Shown here one piece after another: positions 32,217 through 38,854 of a stretch of DNA of 38,854 nucleotides; within the stretch, counting starts at the first letter, position 1; each line of letters begins with the position of its first letter. The notes under the pieces were generated by a model. It was not told the origin of the DNA. It did no database searches and saw nothing but the letters and a program-made list of their open reading frames with translations. Source of the DNA: Carboxylicivirga litoralis (GTDB lineage Bacteria; Bacteroidota; Bacteroidia; Bacteroidales; Marinilabiliaceae); the NCBI RefSeq assembly GCF_025499605.1, contig NZ_JAFMVC010000032.1:1-38854 (forward strand). The letters are read 5' to 3'. Both the position numbers and the translations under genes were made by a program.

Positions 32217-32564
32217 TTATTCATGTAAATCTTCAAATTCTACATTCGTATATTCGGCAGCTGCAGCTTGCTCTTCTATCATTTCTGGCGTCTGGTTTTG
32301 CTGAATAAATCCTACAGTCTCCTGCAGTCCATTAATGAACTTCTCAAAGTCCTCTTTATATAGAAAGATTTTATGTTTCTCAAAATGGTATTTGCCATCC
32401 TGATCGTAACGCTTCTTACTTTCTGTAATCGTTAAATAATAATCATTTTTTCTAGTGGCTTTAACATCAAAGAAGTAAGTTCTTTTTCCTGCTCTTATTG
32501 CCTTTGAAAAGATTTCATCTCTGTCGTTCTTTTCAAATCCATCATTTTTTTCAAATCCTTCCAT
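32217..32564 (-). CDS. PUR family DNA/RNA-binding protein (DUF3276)
   Basis: The product is 115 aa. The core AIRAGKRTYFFDVKATR, then YYLTITESKKRY and HKIFLYKEDFEKFINGL, is a single PUR repeat of the Pur-alpha type found in Bacteroidota and spirochaetes. These proteins dimerise and bind purine-rich single-stranded DNA or RNA in the cytosol; the bacterial role is unclear. The N-terminus repeats the short motif EKNDG/EKNDR (GFEKNDGFEKNDRDE), probably disordered. The C-terminus is Glu/Ala-rich. It is alone, converges on the thiamine-binding protein gene and is divergent from nusB across a 392-bp AT-rich gap. Confidence 0.85.
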   Translation of the reverse strand: MEGFEKNDGFEKNDRDEIFSKAIRAGKRTYFFDVKATRKNDYYLTITESKKRYDQDGKYHFEKHKIFLYKEDFEKFINGLQETVGFIQQNQTPEMIEEQAAAAEYTNVEFEDLHE

Positions 32565-32956
32565 CGTTTTCTTTATTGTTTTGGAAACAGCTTGTGTGCT
32601 TCAAAAATGATAATTATTTCCATATTTACCAATCTTTTTTTTACAATTTTTGATGTTTTTTATAGAAAGAAACATTACATATCTGTGCTAACTCTTTAAT
32701 ATTAATGCTAAAATTAAGTAGTACAGGTGCTTAATATAATTGACATTGCTTTAATTGTAATTAAGTATTTTTAATAACTACTAATTATGCGTTAGATGAG
32801 CCTTGTTTTAGCTATTAATTAGGGGAATGTTTGTTGGAAATCAAAGCAATCGAAGAGCTTGTTAATTTTATAATATAACTCTTTTCAAAAGGGCTTGATG
32901 CAATTAAAAAAAAAGCTACTTTTGCATTAGTAAATAGTAAAAAAAGTTCTTTAAGG
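32565..32956. other. 392-bp AT-rich gap between PUR gene and nusB
   Basis: This contains no gene. It holds the nusB promoter near its right end and a short palindrome TTAATT-gt-AATTAA (32751-32764). The remainder is low-complexity AT-rich sequence with no recognisable RNA structure. The PUR gene promoter should be in the left part, but no perfect -7 box was found there. Confidence 0.5.
32895..32925 (+). promoter_or_regulatory. nusB operon promoter
   Basis: TTG at 32895-32897 and TACTTTTGC at 32917-32925 are separated by exactly 19 bp, matching the Bacteroidota primary sigma factor consensus. It lies 31 bp before the nusB ATG and is probably the main promoter for the six-gene operon. Confidence 0.75.
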
Positions 32957-33901
32957 ATGTTAAGTAGAAGATTGTTAAGAGTTAAAGTTGTGCAAATGGC
33001 ATATGCACATTACCAGAAGGGTGAAGTGTCAATACAACAAACTGAAAATGAGTTGTTTCATAGCATAGCTAAATCTCATGAGATGTATCATGCGTTCTTG
33101 CTGTTGTTGCTTGAACTAAAGAATTTTGCAGAGAACCGAATTGAGCTTCGTAAACAAAAGAAACGTCCTTCTGAAGAAGATCTAAATCCCAATATGCGTT
33201 TCGTTGAAAATGGCTTTTTAATGCAATTGGCCGGAAATGAAGCGTTGATGGCATACAATGCTAAAAGCGGGAGTCCCTGGACCGATCAACCAGAAACTAT
33301 TAAAGCTTTGTTCAATTTAGTTGCCGAATCAGAAATGTATACCGAATACATGACAACTGAGGCTGGTGATTATGAGGCCGACAAGCGCTTTGTTGCAAAG
33401 TTGCTTGAAAAAGTAATTGCACCATTTGAGAATTTATATAGCTATTTTGAAGAGCAAAGTGTTTATTGGAATGACGAAATTGAGTTTGTAATCTCGATGG
33501 TAGTAAAAACCATTAAAGGATTTGCAGAAGAAAATGGTGAAAAAGAGGCCTTGCTGCCCGAGTTTAAAGATGATGAAGATCGTGATTTTGTAGAGCGCCT
33601 TTGTCGAAAAGCGTTGGTTAATCAGAAAGATTACATGGATTTAATTAAGAAGTTTACCAAAAACTGGGACTTCGACCGTGTTGCTTATCTTGATGTAGTG
33701 TTGATGCAGGTAGCTATTGCTGAGATTGTCGAGTTTAAGAACATTCCAATTAATGTGTCATTAAACGAATACATCGAAATAGCTAAATATTATTCGACCA
33801 ATAAGAGTGGTGTATTTATTAATGGTGTGTTAGATAAGATTTCAGAACACCTTATAGCTGAAAAAATAATCAACAAACCAGGTAAGGTCAATAAAGTATA
33901 G
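32957..33901 (+). CDS. nusB: transcription antitermination factor NusB (long form)
   Basis: This encodes 314 aa, about twice the length of E. coli NusB but normal for Bacteroidota. The N-terminus LSRRLLRVKVVQMAYAHYQ and the C-terminal segment FDRVAYLDVVLMQVAIAEI, then NVSLNEYIEIAKYYSTNKS and FINGVLDKI, are the NusB helical bundle that binds boxA RNA with S10 and couples rRNA transcription to antitermination. The middle ~150 residues form a phylum-specific helical insertion with an acidic stretch (KDDEDRDF). It heads an operon whose next gene starts 2 nt after its stop. Confidence 0.93.
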   Translation: MLSRRLLRVKVVQMAYAHYQKGEVSIQQTENELFHSIAKSHEMYHAFLLLLLELKNFAENRIELRKQKKRPSEEDLNPNMRFVENGFLMQLAGNEALMAYNAKSGSPWTDQPETIKALFNLVAESEMYTEYMTTEAGDYEADKRFVAKLLEKVIAPFENLYSYFEEQSVYWNDEIEFVISMVVKTIKGFAEENGEKEALLPEFKDDEDRDFVERLCRKALVNQKDYMDLIKKFTKNWDFDRVAYLDVVLMQVAIAEIVEFKNIPINVSLNEYIEIAKYYSTNKSGVFINGVLDKISEHLIAEKIINKPGKVNKV

Positions 33902-33903
33902 AA

Positions 33904-34296
33904 ATGAATGTTCGTCTCTTAGGTTTATTGGTTTTAGTTCTGGTTGCTGCTTCTTGCGGAAATAAGCAGAAGGCAAGCTCAAAGGGCAAGGGACAACTAA
34001 AGTTTACTGAGCTTTCATATAATTTTGGTGAATTGGAACATGGAGATGTTGTTGGTCATCGCTTTAAAGTGATAAACCAGGGACAATATCCGGTCGTCAT
34101 TCAAAAAGTGAAAAAAGGATGCGGTTGTACGGATGTTGTTTTTCCTAAAAAACCAATTGAAGCTAAAGATTCTGCCTATATCGAAGTGGTCTTTGATACC
34201 AATGGTTGGCACGGACGTCAGGTAAAACAAGTGGTGGTTCATGCCAATGATTCAACCAGTAAACACGAGCTGTTAATTTGGGCAAATATTAAATAA
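33904..34296 (+). CDS. DUF1573 lipoprotein
   Basis: The product is a 130-aa lipoprotein with lipobox VAASC and the acylated Cys at residue 18, followed by a Lys/Ser-rich linker. The rest is an Ig-like beta-sandwich of the DUF1573 family: FGELEHGDVVGHRFKVINQG, then VKKGCGCTDVVFPKK and GRQVKQVVVHAND. The conserved GCGCT pair of Cys is present; in the oxidising periplasm it may be disulfide-bonded. The family is widespread in Bacteroidota and probably binds other envelope proteins. It sits between nusB and yajC in the operon; the Lys after Cys (GNKQK) gives no strong surface-export signal. Confidence 0.85.
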   Translation: MNVRLLGLLVLVLVAASCGNKQKASSKGKGQLKFTELSYNFGELEHGDVVGHRFKVINQGQYPVVIQKVKKGCGCTDVVFPKKPIEAKDSAYIEVVFDTNGWHGRQVKQVVVHANDSTSKHELLIWANIK

Positions 34297-34313
34297 AAGA
34301 TAACAATATAATT

Positions 34314-34631
34314 ATGAACGTATTATTAAACATGCTTCCTCAGGCAGCTGAAGGAGGAAATCCATTAATGTCATTTGCACCATTTGTGCTAATTATTATC
34401 GTGTTTTATTTCTTTATGATTCGTCCGCAGATGAAGCGCCAGAAAGAATTGCGCAAATATCGTGAGGCTTTGAAAAAAGGTGATAAAGTGATTACAACAG
34501 GTGGAATCTATGGTAAAGTAGCTGAAGTAAAAGAGCAGTTTGTGACTGTTGAAATTGCTGATGGTGTTAAAGTGAAAATGGATAAGTCAGCTATCGTAAT
34601 GGATATGACTGATGTTGCACAGAACAAATAG
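34314..34631 (+). CDS. yajC: preprotein translocase subunit YajC
   Basis: The product is 105 aa. A single transmembrane helix (about residues 23-40, FVLIIIVFYFFMIRPQ) is followed by the conserved RPQMKRQKE turn and a soluble domain with GDKVITTGGIYGKVAEV, the YajC signature. It forms the holo-translocon accessory complex with SecDF in the inner membrane. The N-terminal segment before the helix is longer than in E. coli, as is usual in the phylum. It is part of the nusB operon, 17 nt after the DUF1573 stop. Confidence 0.95.
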   Translation: MNVLLNMLPQAAEGGNPLMSFAPFVLIIIVFYFFMIRPQMKRQKELRKYREALKKGDKVITTGGIYGKVAEVKEQFVTVEIADGVKVKMDKSAIVMDMTDVAQNK

Positions 34632-34672
34632 TAGAGTGTAGTTTTTGTGTCGGGTTTCTGCTAAAGATTAGT

Positions 34673-34680
34673 TACTTTTG
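34673..34680 (+). promoter_or_regulatory. internal -7 element before ybbR-like gene
   Basis: TACTTTTG is a perfect -7 element 22 bp before the ATG at 34703. No TTG lies at the 19-bp spacing (nearest TTTG is 25 bp upstream). It could give extra expression of the coaE part of the operon. Confidence 0.4.
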
Positions 34681-34702
34681 TTGGTAATCTGACAAGTAAA
34701 TT

Positions 34703-35719
34703 ATGAATAAAGTAAAGAAACTACTAGATAAATACTTACAACGCATTATTGGAAAAACCAGGGAGGTACGCGAAGATGGAAACGCGCTTATCTTCTTGGT
34801 TTTTCTATTTTTGGCAGCCTGTTTTTGGGTGCTTAATGCCTTGCAAAAAGACGATTATACAACGGAAGTTAATTTTCCGGTAAGGTTTACAAATGTTGGT
34901 GCCAACGAAATTGTTAAAGGAAGCTTAAATCGTGACTTGATAGTGAAAGTGCGGGGAGGAGGCTTTACGGTTTTGCGCCATATTAGTCAACAATTTTCGG
35001 CTGAAGCCATCGATATCTCCACTTTGCGAAGAGTAAATATCGACGGGGTAGATGGTGCTTACATTAATTCGAATGAATATTATAAGTTAATAGAAGGGAA
35101 GCTGGCTGTTGGGCTTGAGCTAATTAGTATCTCTCCCGACACCTTGTTCATTCCACTCATCGAAAAAAAGTCAAAGAAAGTTCCCGTCAAGGTTCAGGCC
35201 GAAGTTACTTTTGAACAGCAGTGTCAGATGTCGGGTGTCATTACAGTGGATCCTGATTCAATTCTTATTTCTGGTGCCGAAGACAGGCTAAATACGATTG
35301 ATTTTATCTCTACCAAAGCCCTGGCGTTTGAGAAACTCTCGGATACGATTGTTCGAAATGTATTGCTTGAGAAAGATGATAACATCGAATTTGATACAAA
35401 ACGAGTTGTGGTGACTATTCCGGTTGAGCCTTTTACTGAGGCTAATTTATTGGTGCCAATAGATGCGCTTAACTTACCAGATAGCATTGAACTAAAGTCA
35501 TTTCCTCCCGAAGTTAATATTTCCTATCATATTGGATTGAGTCGCCCTCTTTATTCACAAGGCGATTTTAAGGCAAGTATTGATTTTACTAATATTGATT
35601 TAGAGAATTTACCACGACGATTGAAAGTGAAAATCAACGAGTTTCCCGAGGAGATTCATAACATGGCTTATCAGCCTGTTTTTGTCGAGTATTTGTTAGA
35701 GCGAAAGGTTGAGCAATGA
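34703..35719 (+). CDS. CdaR/YbbR-like domain protein
   Basis: The product is 338 aa. A cytosolic N-terminus of about 28 residues is followed by one transmembrane helix (FLVFLFLAACFWVLNAL, about residues 31-47), then repeated YbbR-like beta domains in the periplasm (TTEVNFPVRFTNVG, KKVPVKVQAEVTF, RVVVTIPVEPFTEANL). In Firmicutes such proteins (CdaR) regulate the diadenylate cyclase CdaA; no cdaA gene is in this window, so that role is not shown here. The gene ends with a 4-bp ATGA overlap with coaE, a sign of translational coupling. Confidence 0.8.
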   Translation: MNKVKKLLDKYLQRIIGKTREVREDGNALIFLVFLFLAACFWVLNALQKDDYTTEVNFPVRFTNVGANEIVKGSLNRDLIVKVRGGGFTVLRHISQQFSAEAIDISTLRRVNIDGVDGAYINSNEYYKLIEGKLAVGLELISISPDTLFIPLIEKKSKKVPVKVQAEVTFEQQCQMSGVITVDPDSILISGAEDRLNTIDFISTKALAFEKLSDTIVRNVLLEKDDNIEFDTKRVVVTIPVEPFTEANLLVPIDALNLPDSIELKSFPPEVNISYHIGLSRPLYSQGDFKASIDFTNIDLENLPRRLKVKINEFPEEIHNMAYQPVFVEYLLERKVEQ

Positions 35720-36303
35720 TTAAGGTTGGTTTAACCGGAGGTATTGGAAGTGGAAAGTCAACAGTTGTTAAGCTAATTCGCTTTTTAGGTTATCCGGTGT
35801 ATGTGGCAGATATTGAAGCTAAAAATATTATTCACTCCGATGAAACAGTAAGGCAGGGTATTATTGAGCTTTTGGGTGAAAAGGCATACAATAGCGATGG
35901 TTATAATGTAAAGTATGTGGCTCAAAAAGTATTTAGTAACAAATCGTTATTGGAGGGACTAAATGCGATTGTACATCCAGCTGTCCACAGCCATTTTAAT
36001 GCTTGGTGTGAGTTAAACAAGGATAAGAAGATTGTTTTTCAGGAAGCCGCTATTTTGTTTGAAAATGGCAGTTACACTAAGTTTGATAAAACTATTTTGG
36101 TGACAGCCTCTAAACAAGAGCGAGTAGCCAGAGTAATGAGGCGTGATGATTTATCTGAAGCAGAGGTGAATGCGCGTATGAGCAAACAATGGGAAGACAC
36201 TGAAAAACTCCCTTTGGCAGATTATAATGTGAAGTGCGATGGGGAACATTTGGTTATACCCCAGGTGTTAGAAATAATTAAACAGATACAATGGGATTGT
36301 TAG
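35716..36303 (+). CDS. coaE: dephospho-CoA kinase
   Basis: This encodes 195 aa, the usual length. It carries out the last step of CoA synthesis, ATP-dependent phosphorylation of the 3'-hydroxyl of dephospho-CoA. The P-loop GGIGSGKST is at residues 8-16 and VADIEAKNI supplies the conserved Asp of the lid region. The HPAVHSHFNAW segment and IVFQEAAILFENG motif follow, then the base-binding RRDDLSEAEVNARM. It overlaps the upstream ybbR-like gene by 4 nt and the downstream djlA-like gene by 13 nt. Confidence 0.95.
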   Translation: MIKVGLTGGIGSGKSTVVKLIRFLGYPVYVADIEAKNIIHSDETVRQGIIELLGEKAYNSDGYNVKYVAQKVFSNKSLLEGLNAIVHPAVHSHFNAWCELNKDKKIVFQEAAILFENGSYTKFDKTILVTASKQERVARVMRRDDLSEAEVNARMSKQWEDTEKLPLADYNVKCDGEHLVIPQVLEIIKQIQWDC

Positions 36304-37019
36304 GATCGTTTATTGGTGCACAGCTTGGCTGGTGGACATTGGGACCAATTGGTGCCATATTAGGATTAGTTTTTGGGCATATTACTGAAGAACAGGCTTC
36401 TTTTATAAAAGGCAAAAAACAATCAGCCCAACAGCAGTCACGTAGTGGTTTTCTGGCTACTTTGTTGGTTTTGGTGGCAGCCGTAATGAAGGCCGATGGA
36501 CGGGTTGTAAAGTCTGAATTAGACTATGTGAAGAGAAGCCTGGTGGCCACTTTCGGAGAAGAGGAGGCTGGTAAAGCTTTGTTGATGTTGCGCGATATTT
36601 TAAATCAGAATATCCCTGTTAATGATGTTTTGCATCAGGCCAGGGTAAATATTAATTACTCATCTAAGGTGCAATTGCTTCACCTTTTATTTGGTATTGC
36701 TTTGGCCGATGGTACTATAACTGCTGATGAGCAGCGCTTTTTAAGACATATTGCTTCAGGTTTGGGACTCTCCAGTCAGGATTTTGAATCTGTCAGCGCC
36801 ATGTTTATTAAAAGTACATCTTCTGCCTATAAAACATTGGAGGTTGAGAATAGTGCAACCGATGAAGAAGTGAAAAAAGCATATAAAAAGATGGCCATTC
36901 GTTTTCATCCAGACAAAGTAGCGCATTTAGGTGAGGACATTCGAAAAGATGCAGAAGCCAGATTTAAAAAGATAAATGATGCTTATATGCAAATTAAAAA
37001 AGAGAGGGGTTTAAAGTAA
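36291..37019 (+). CDS. DjlA-like co-chaperone (TerB + J domain)
   Basis: The product is 242 aa. A Gly-rich N-terminal segment (FIGAQLGWWTLGPIGAILG, about residues 7-25) could insert in the membrane. A TerB-like helical domain follows (about 52-165; MKADGRVVKSELDYVKR and ADGTITADEQRFLRHIASG). The C-terminal J domain (about 177-242) has its HPD motif at residues 206-208. This is the DjlA layout, a DnaJ-type co-chaperone that stimulates DnaK near the membrane. It starts inside coaE by 13 nt, so its translation is likely coupled to that gene. Confidence 0.9.
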   Translation: MGLLGSFIGAQLGWWTLGPIGAILGLVFGHITEEQASFIKGKKQSAQQQSRSGFLATLLVLVAAVMKADGRVVKSELDYVKRSLVATFGEEEAGKALLMLRDILNQNIPVNDVLHQARVNINYSSKVQLLHLLFGIALADGTITADEQRFLRHIASGLGLSSQDFESVSAMFIKSTSSAYKTLEVENSATDEEVKKAYKKMAIRFHPDKVAHLGEDIRKDAEARFKKINDAYMQIKKERGLK

Positions 37020-37044
37020 TTTATATTGACTCTTGAAAAAATCT

Positions 37045-37076
37045 TTTGCTGATAGCGTCTTTAGTTATATTTTTGC
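37045..37076 (+). promoter_or_regulatory. promoter of DUF5606 gene
   Basis: TTTG (37045-37048) and TATTTTTGC (37068-37076) are separated by exactly 19 bp, a perfect match to the phylum consensus. It sits between the djlA-like gene and the DUF5606 gene, 22 bp before its ATG. Confidence 0.8.
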
Positions 37077-37098
37077 ACAAAATCTAAAATAGAATACA

Positions 37099-37521
37099 AT
37101 GTTAAAAGGATTATTAGCAATATCGGGTCAGAGAGGATTGTTTAAGCTAGTGTCGCAAGCCAAGAATTCAATTATTGTTGAGTCGCTAATTGATGGTAAA
37201 AGAATGCCTGCTTATGCTACTTCACGTATTAGTGCCTTGGAAGATATATCAATATATACAGAAGATGAGGATGTTAAGCTGTTTGATGTATTTAAGGCGA
37301 TTTATGAAAAGGAAAACGGAGGTGTCTCTATTTCTCCAAAAAGCTCTGGTAATGAGTTAAAATCATATTTTGAAGAGGTGTTGCCTTTGTATGATAAAGA
37401 CAGGGTATATGTATCAGATATTAAAAAGGTATTGACCTGGTACAATTTATTGATTGAAAATGAGCTTTTCGATCCTAATGCAACTGAAGAGGAGGAAGAG
37501 CCAGAAGCTACTGAAGAATAA
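37099..37521 (+). CDS. DUF5606 domain protein
   Basis: The product is 140 aa. It begins MLKGLLAISGQRGLFKLVSQ and contains RISALEDISIYTEDEDVKLF, which match the DUF5606 family of small cytosolic Bacteroidota proteins of unknown function. The N-terminal ~55 residues form a compact beta fold. The middle is helical (VFKAIYEKENG), and the C-terminus is very acidic (ATEEEEEPEATEE). It has its own strong promoter and terminator, so it is monocistronic and probably well expressed. Confidence 0.82.
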   Translation: MLKGLLAISGQRGLFKLVSQAKNSIIVESLIDGKRMPAYATSRISALEDISIYTEDEDVKLFDVFKAIYEKENGGVSISPKSSGNELKSYFEEVLPLYDKDRVYVSDIKKVLTWYNLLIENELFDPNATEEEEEPEATEE

Positions 37522-37544
37522 GTAGGTCTTACATTAATATATCG

Positions 37545-37570
37545 AAAGGTGCTCAGTTGAGCACCTTTTT
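37545..37570 (+). terminator. terminator of DUF5606 gene
   Basis: AAAGGTGCTCA (37545-37555) and TGAGCACCTTT (37558-37568) are perfectly complementary and are followed by more T. This is a classic Rho-independent terminator 23 nt after the stop codon. Confidence 0.93.
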
Positions 37571-37637
37571 TTGTTTTAACCAGTAACATTTCACTATATT
37601 AGTTCGTCACAATAATTTAATAACAAAACCTTATCGT

Positions 37638-38366
37638 ATGAGAATTCTTTTATGTTTGTCTTTATTGCTGGCTGTTTTTACACAAACTCGAGCCCAAAGA
37701 AGTGTTTATACAGTTACCAGTGGTGAAATGATATTTGGCTGGGCTGATGTTGAACAAGAGGTACCAATAGGAAGTGGTTCTTTTGAAGATGTTTCCAGTA
37801 ATCTTCGTTTTAGTGTGTTTTTTCATGTGGGCCAATATGTTCACCTCGATATAGGTAATTCAGTTGGTCTGTTTTCAGGATTAGCTCTTCGAAATATTGG
37901 TTTTATCACCGAAGATGATGCCTTGGATTTGGGTGTAGAAAAAGAAAAGCACCGTTCCTATACACTAGGAATACCCTTGGCATTAAAGCTGGGCTCATTT
38001 CGCGATCACTTCTATATTTTTGGAGGAGGAGAGTATGAACTTCTATTTCACTACAAGTATAAGTATTGGATGGATGGTGATAAACACAAAACCTCTGAAT
38101 GGTTCAGTGATCGTACGAAGCGCTTTTTGCCATCAGTGTTTGCTGGGGTTCAGTTTCCTGGAGGGTTAAATGTTAAGTTTAGATATTATCTGGATGACTT
38201 TTTAAATTCCGACTTTCACAAGGGTGATAATCCATTAAATGATTATTCGAGGTATGGAAAAACACAGATGTTCCATATTTCAGTGTGTTGGCAATTCGAT
38301 ACGCGAGATATTGAGAAAATATGGGGTGGAGAAGGCTCAAGCCGTGCCTATGATACCAGAATCTAG
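37638..38366 (+). CDS. predicted outer-membrane beta-barrel protein
   Basis: The product is 242 aa. A signal peptide (MRILLCLSLLLAVFTQTRAQ, cleavage after RAQ or QTRA) leads a chain of alternating strands: NLRFSVFFHVGQYVHLDIG, LALKLGSF, FYIFGGGEYELLFHYKYKYW, VKFRYYLDDF and HISVCWQF. The pattern is that of a small outer-membrane barrel. After the last strand there is a 20-residue polar tail, so the usual terminal Phe is not at the very end. The family was not recognised and it is not obviously related to the barrel at the start of the window. A terminator follows 25 nt after the stop. Confidence 0.6.
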   Translation: MRILLCLSLLLAVFTQTRAQRSVYTVTSGEMIFGWADVEQEVPIGSGSFEDVSSNLRFSVFFHVGQYVHLDIGNSVGLFSGLALRNIGFITEDDALDLGVEKEKHRSYTLGIPLALKLGSFRDHFYIFGGGEYELLFHYKYKYWMDGDKHKTSEWFSDRTKRFLPSVFAGVQFPGGLNVKFRYYLDDFLNSDFHKGDNPLNDYSRYGKTQMFHISVCWQFDTRDIEKIWGGEGSSRAYDTRI

Positions 38367-38391
38367 AGTAGTAGATGTGCATAGTATTTTC

Positions 38392-38416
38392 AAGGCTCCC
38401 ATCCGGGAGCCTTTTT
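38392..38416 (+). terminator. terminator of barrel gene
   Basis: AAGGCTCCC (38392-38400) pairs with GGGAGCCTT (38405-38413) with a 4-nt loop, followed by TTT. Confidence 0.9.
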
Positions 38417-38854
38417 CATTCTCATTTTTTCATCTCAGCATTCTCCCCTCCATGTTTCAACCCCACAGTTCCACCACATTTAATACATATTTAAGTCGTA
38501 TTAAACTCACTCACAATCGAATTTACTATGAGTTTACTTCGAGTTTAGTATGACTTTACCCCAATTCAGGCACGACGCCACCCCTTACCAGCCCATTTTT
38601 TACACCACCAAGGCACCACATTCACACAGAAGATCTTTCGTATTCATCGCGTCTTCGCGGTGGAATTACTTCATAACACATTTTAACATCTGTCACAAGC
38701 GTCATCAAATCAACCACTAAGCTACAGCGAAGGAAAAAGACCTCAAAAAACTTTGTCTCACGATTTGGTTCTTCCAAAAATACTCCCTTATTTTGCACCC
38801 GCTTTTGAGAACAACGGTTCATCTAAAAGGCAAGGGTGGTAAGGGTTTCGGCGC
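38417..38854. other. 438-bp gene-free right edge with repeats
   Basis: No gene is visible to the window end. It contains a 16-nt inverted repeat (38493-38508 with 38541-38556) and, from 38602, degenerate ACCACCAAGGCACCA, ACCACTAAG and CTTTGTCTCAC elements like those before sucA. Short open frames here look like chance. Confidence 0.55.
38493..38556. repeat. 16-nt inverted repeat with wobble-compatible changes
   Basis: AAGTCGTATTAAACTC (38493-38508) faces GAGTTTAGTATGACTT (38541-38556) across a 32-nt loop. Fourteen positions are Watson-Crick pairs and the two remaining are G-U type as RNA. The loop repeats GAGTTTA once more at 38530-38536. Confidence 0.55.

Noticed and set aside
38239-38553. 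Plus-strand 104-aa gene at the right edge
   Set aside because: It overlaps the barrel gene in another frame and runs through the terminator and repeats; its composition is not gene-like.

Overview
The window is about 39 kb of chromosome from a Bacteroidota bacterium, most likely a marine or sediment member of the Bacteroidales/Marinilabiliales group (the lower-rank call is inference). The evidence is a set of families typical of the phylum: five-repeat DUF349 protein, DUF4293, DUF4249 next to a TonB-dependent receptor, DUF1573, DUF5606, PUR/DUF3276, head-GIN protein, a long NusB and a FeoA-FeoB fusion. Promoters also fit the phylum, with TAnnTTTG at -7 and TTTG at -33 and a spacer of about 19 bp. 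Most of the sequence is ordinary core genome, and I see no tRNA, rRNA, prophage or intact insertion sequence.

Layout. 1-2231: an outer-membrane barrel protein, a flavin reductase and a head-GIN protein. 2327-9493: SNF2 helicase, DUF349 protein, trmD and an NAD(P)-binding epimerase-like protein. 8483-11076 is an accessory-looking stretch: an AT-rich orphan gene set among REP-like palindromic elements and a 41-42 bp periodic palindrome array. 11077-13926: AddB-like nuclease. 14523-18711: E1 and E2 of 2-oxoglutarate dehydrogenase, implying an oxidative TCA step. 18847-24070: a small Cys-rich protein, a surface lipoprotein, and a TonB-dependent receptor paired with a DUF4249 lipoprotein. 24156-28211: DUF4293, nucleoside phosphorylase, SirB1/transglutaminase-like protein and PepD. 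28278-30966: ferrous iron uptake (FeoAB plus its Cys-rich membrane partner). 31124-32564: an unrecognised 240-aa protein, an MTH1187-type thiamine-binding protein and a PUR protein. 32957-37019: a tight housekeeping operon nusB-DUF1573-yajC-ybbR-like-coaE-djlA-like. 37099-38366: DUF5606 and a second barrel-like protein.

How the genes work together. FeoAB and its partner import Fe2+. SucA and SucB make succinyl-CoA but need an E3 encoded elsewhere. The TonB receptor and DUF4249 lipoprotein probably form one outer-membrane uptake unit of unknown substrate. The nusB-coaE cluster combines transcription, secretion and CoA functions and is read from a textbook phylum promoter.

The points most worth a second look are: two perfect 14-bp palindromes exactly 21 bp apart that cover the feoAB promoter; the REP-like elements, whose outer arms show a compensatory base change; the 41-42 bp palindrome array lying between two of these elements; and an open 30-codon in-frame tail after the stop of the SirB1-like gene. 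No complete new system can be claimed from sequence alone.
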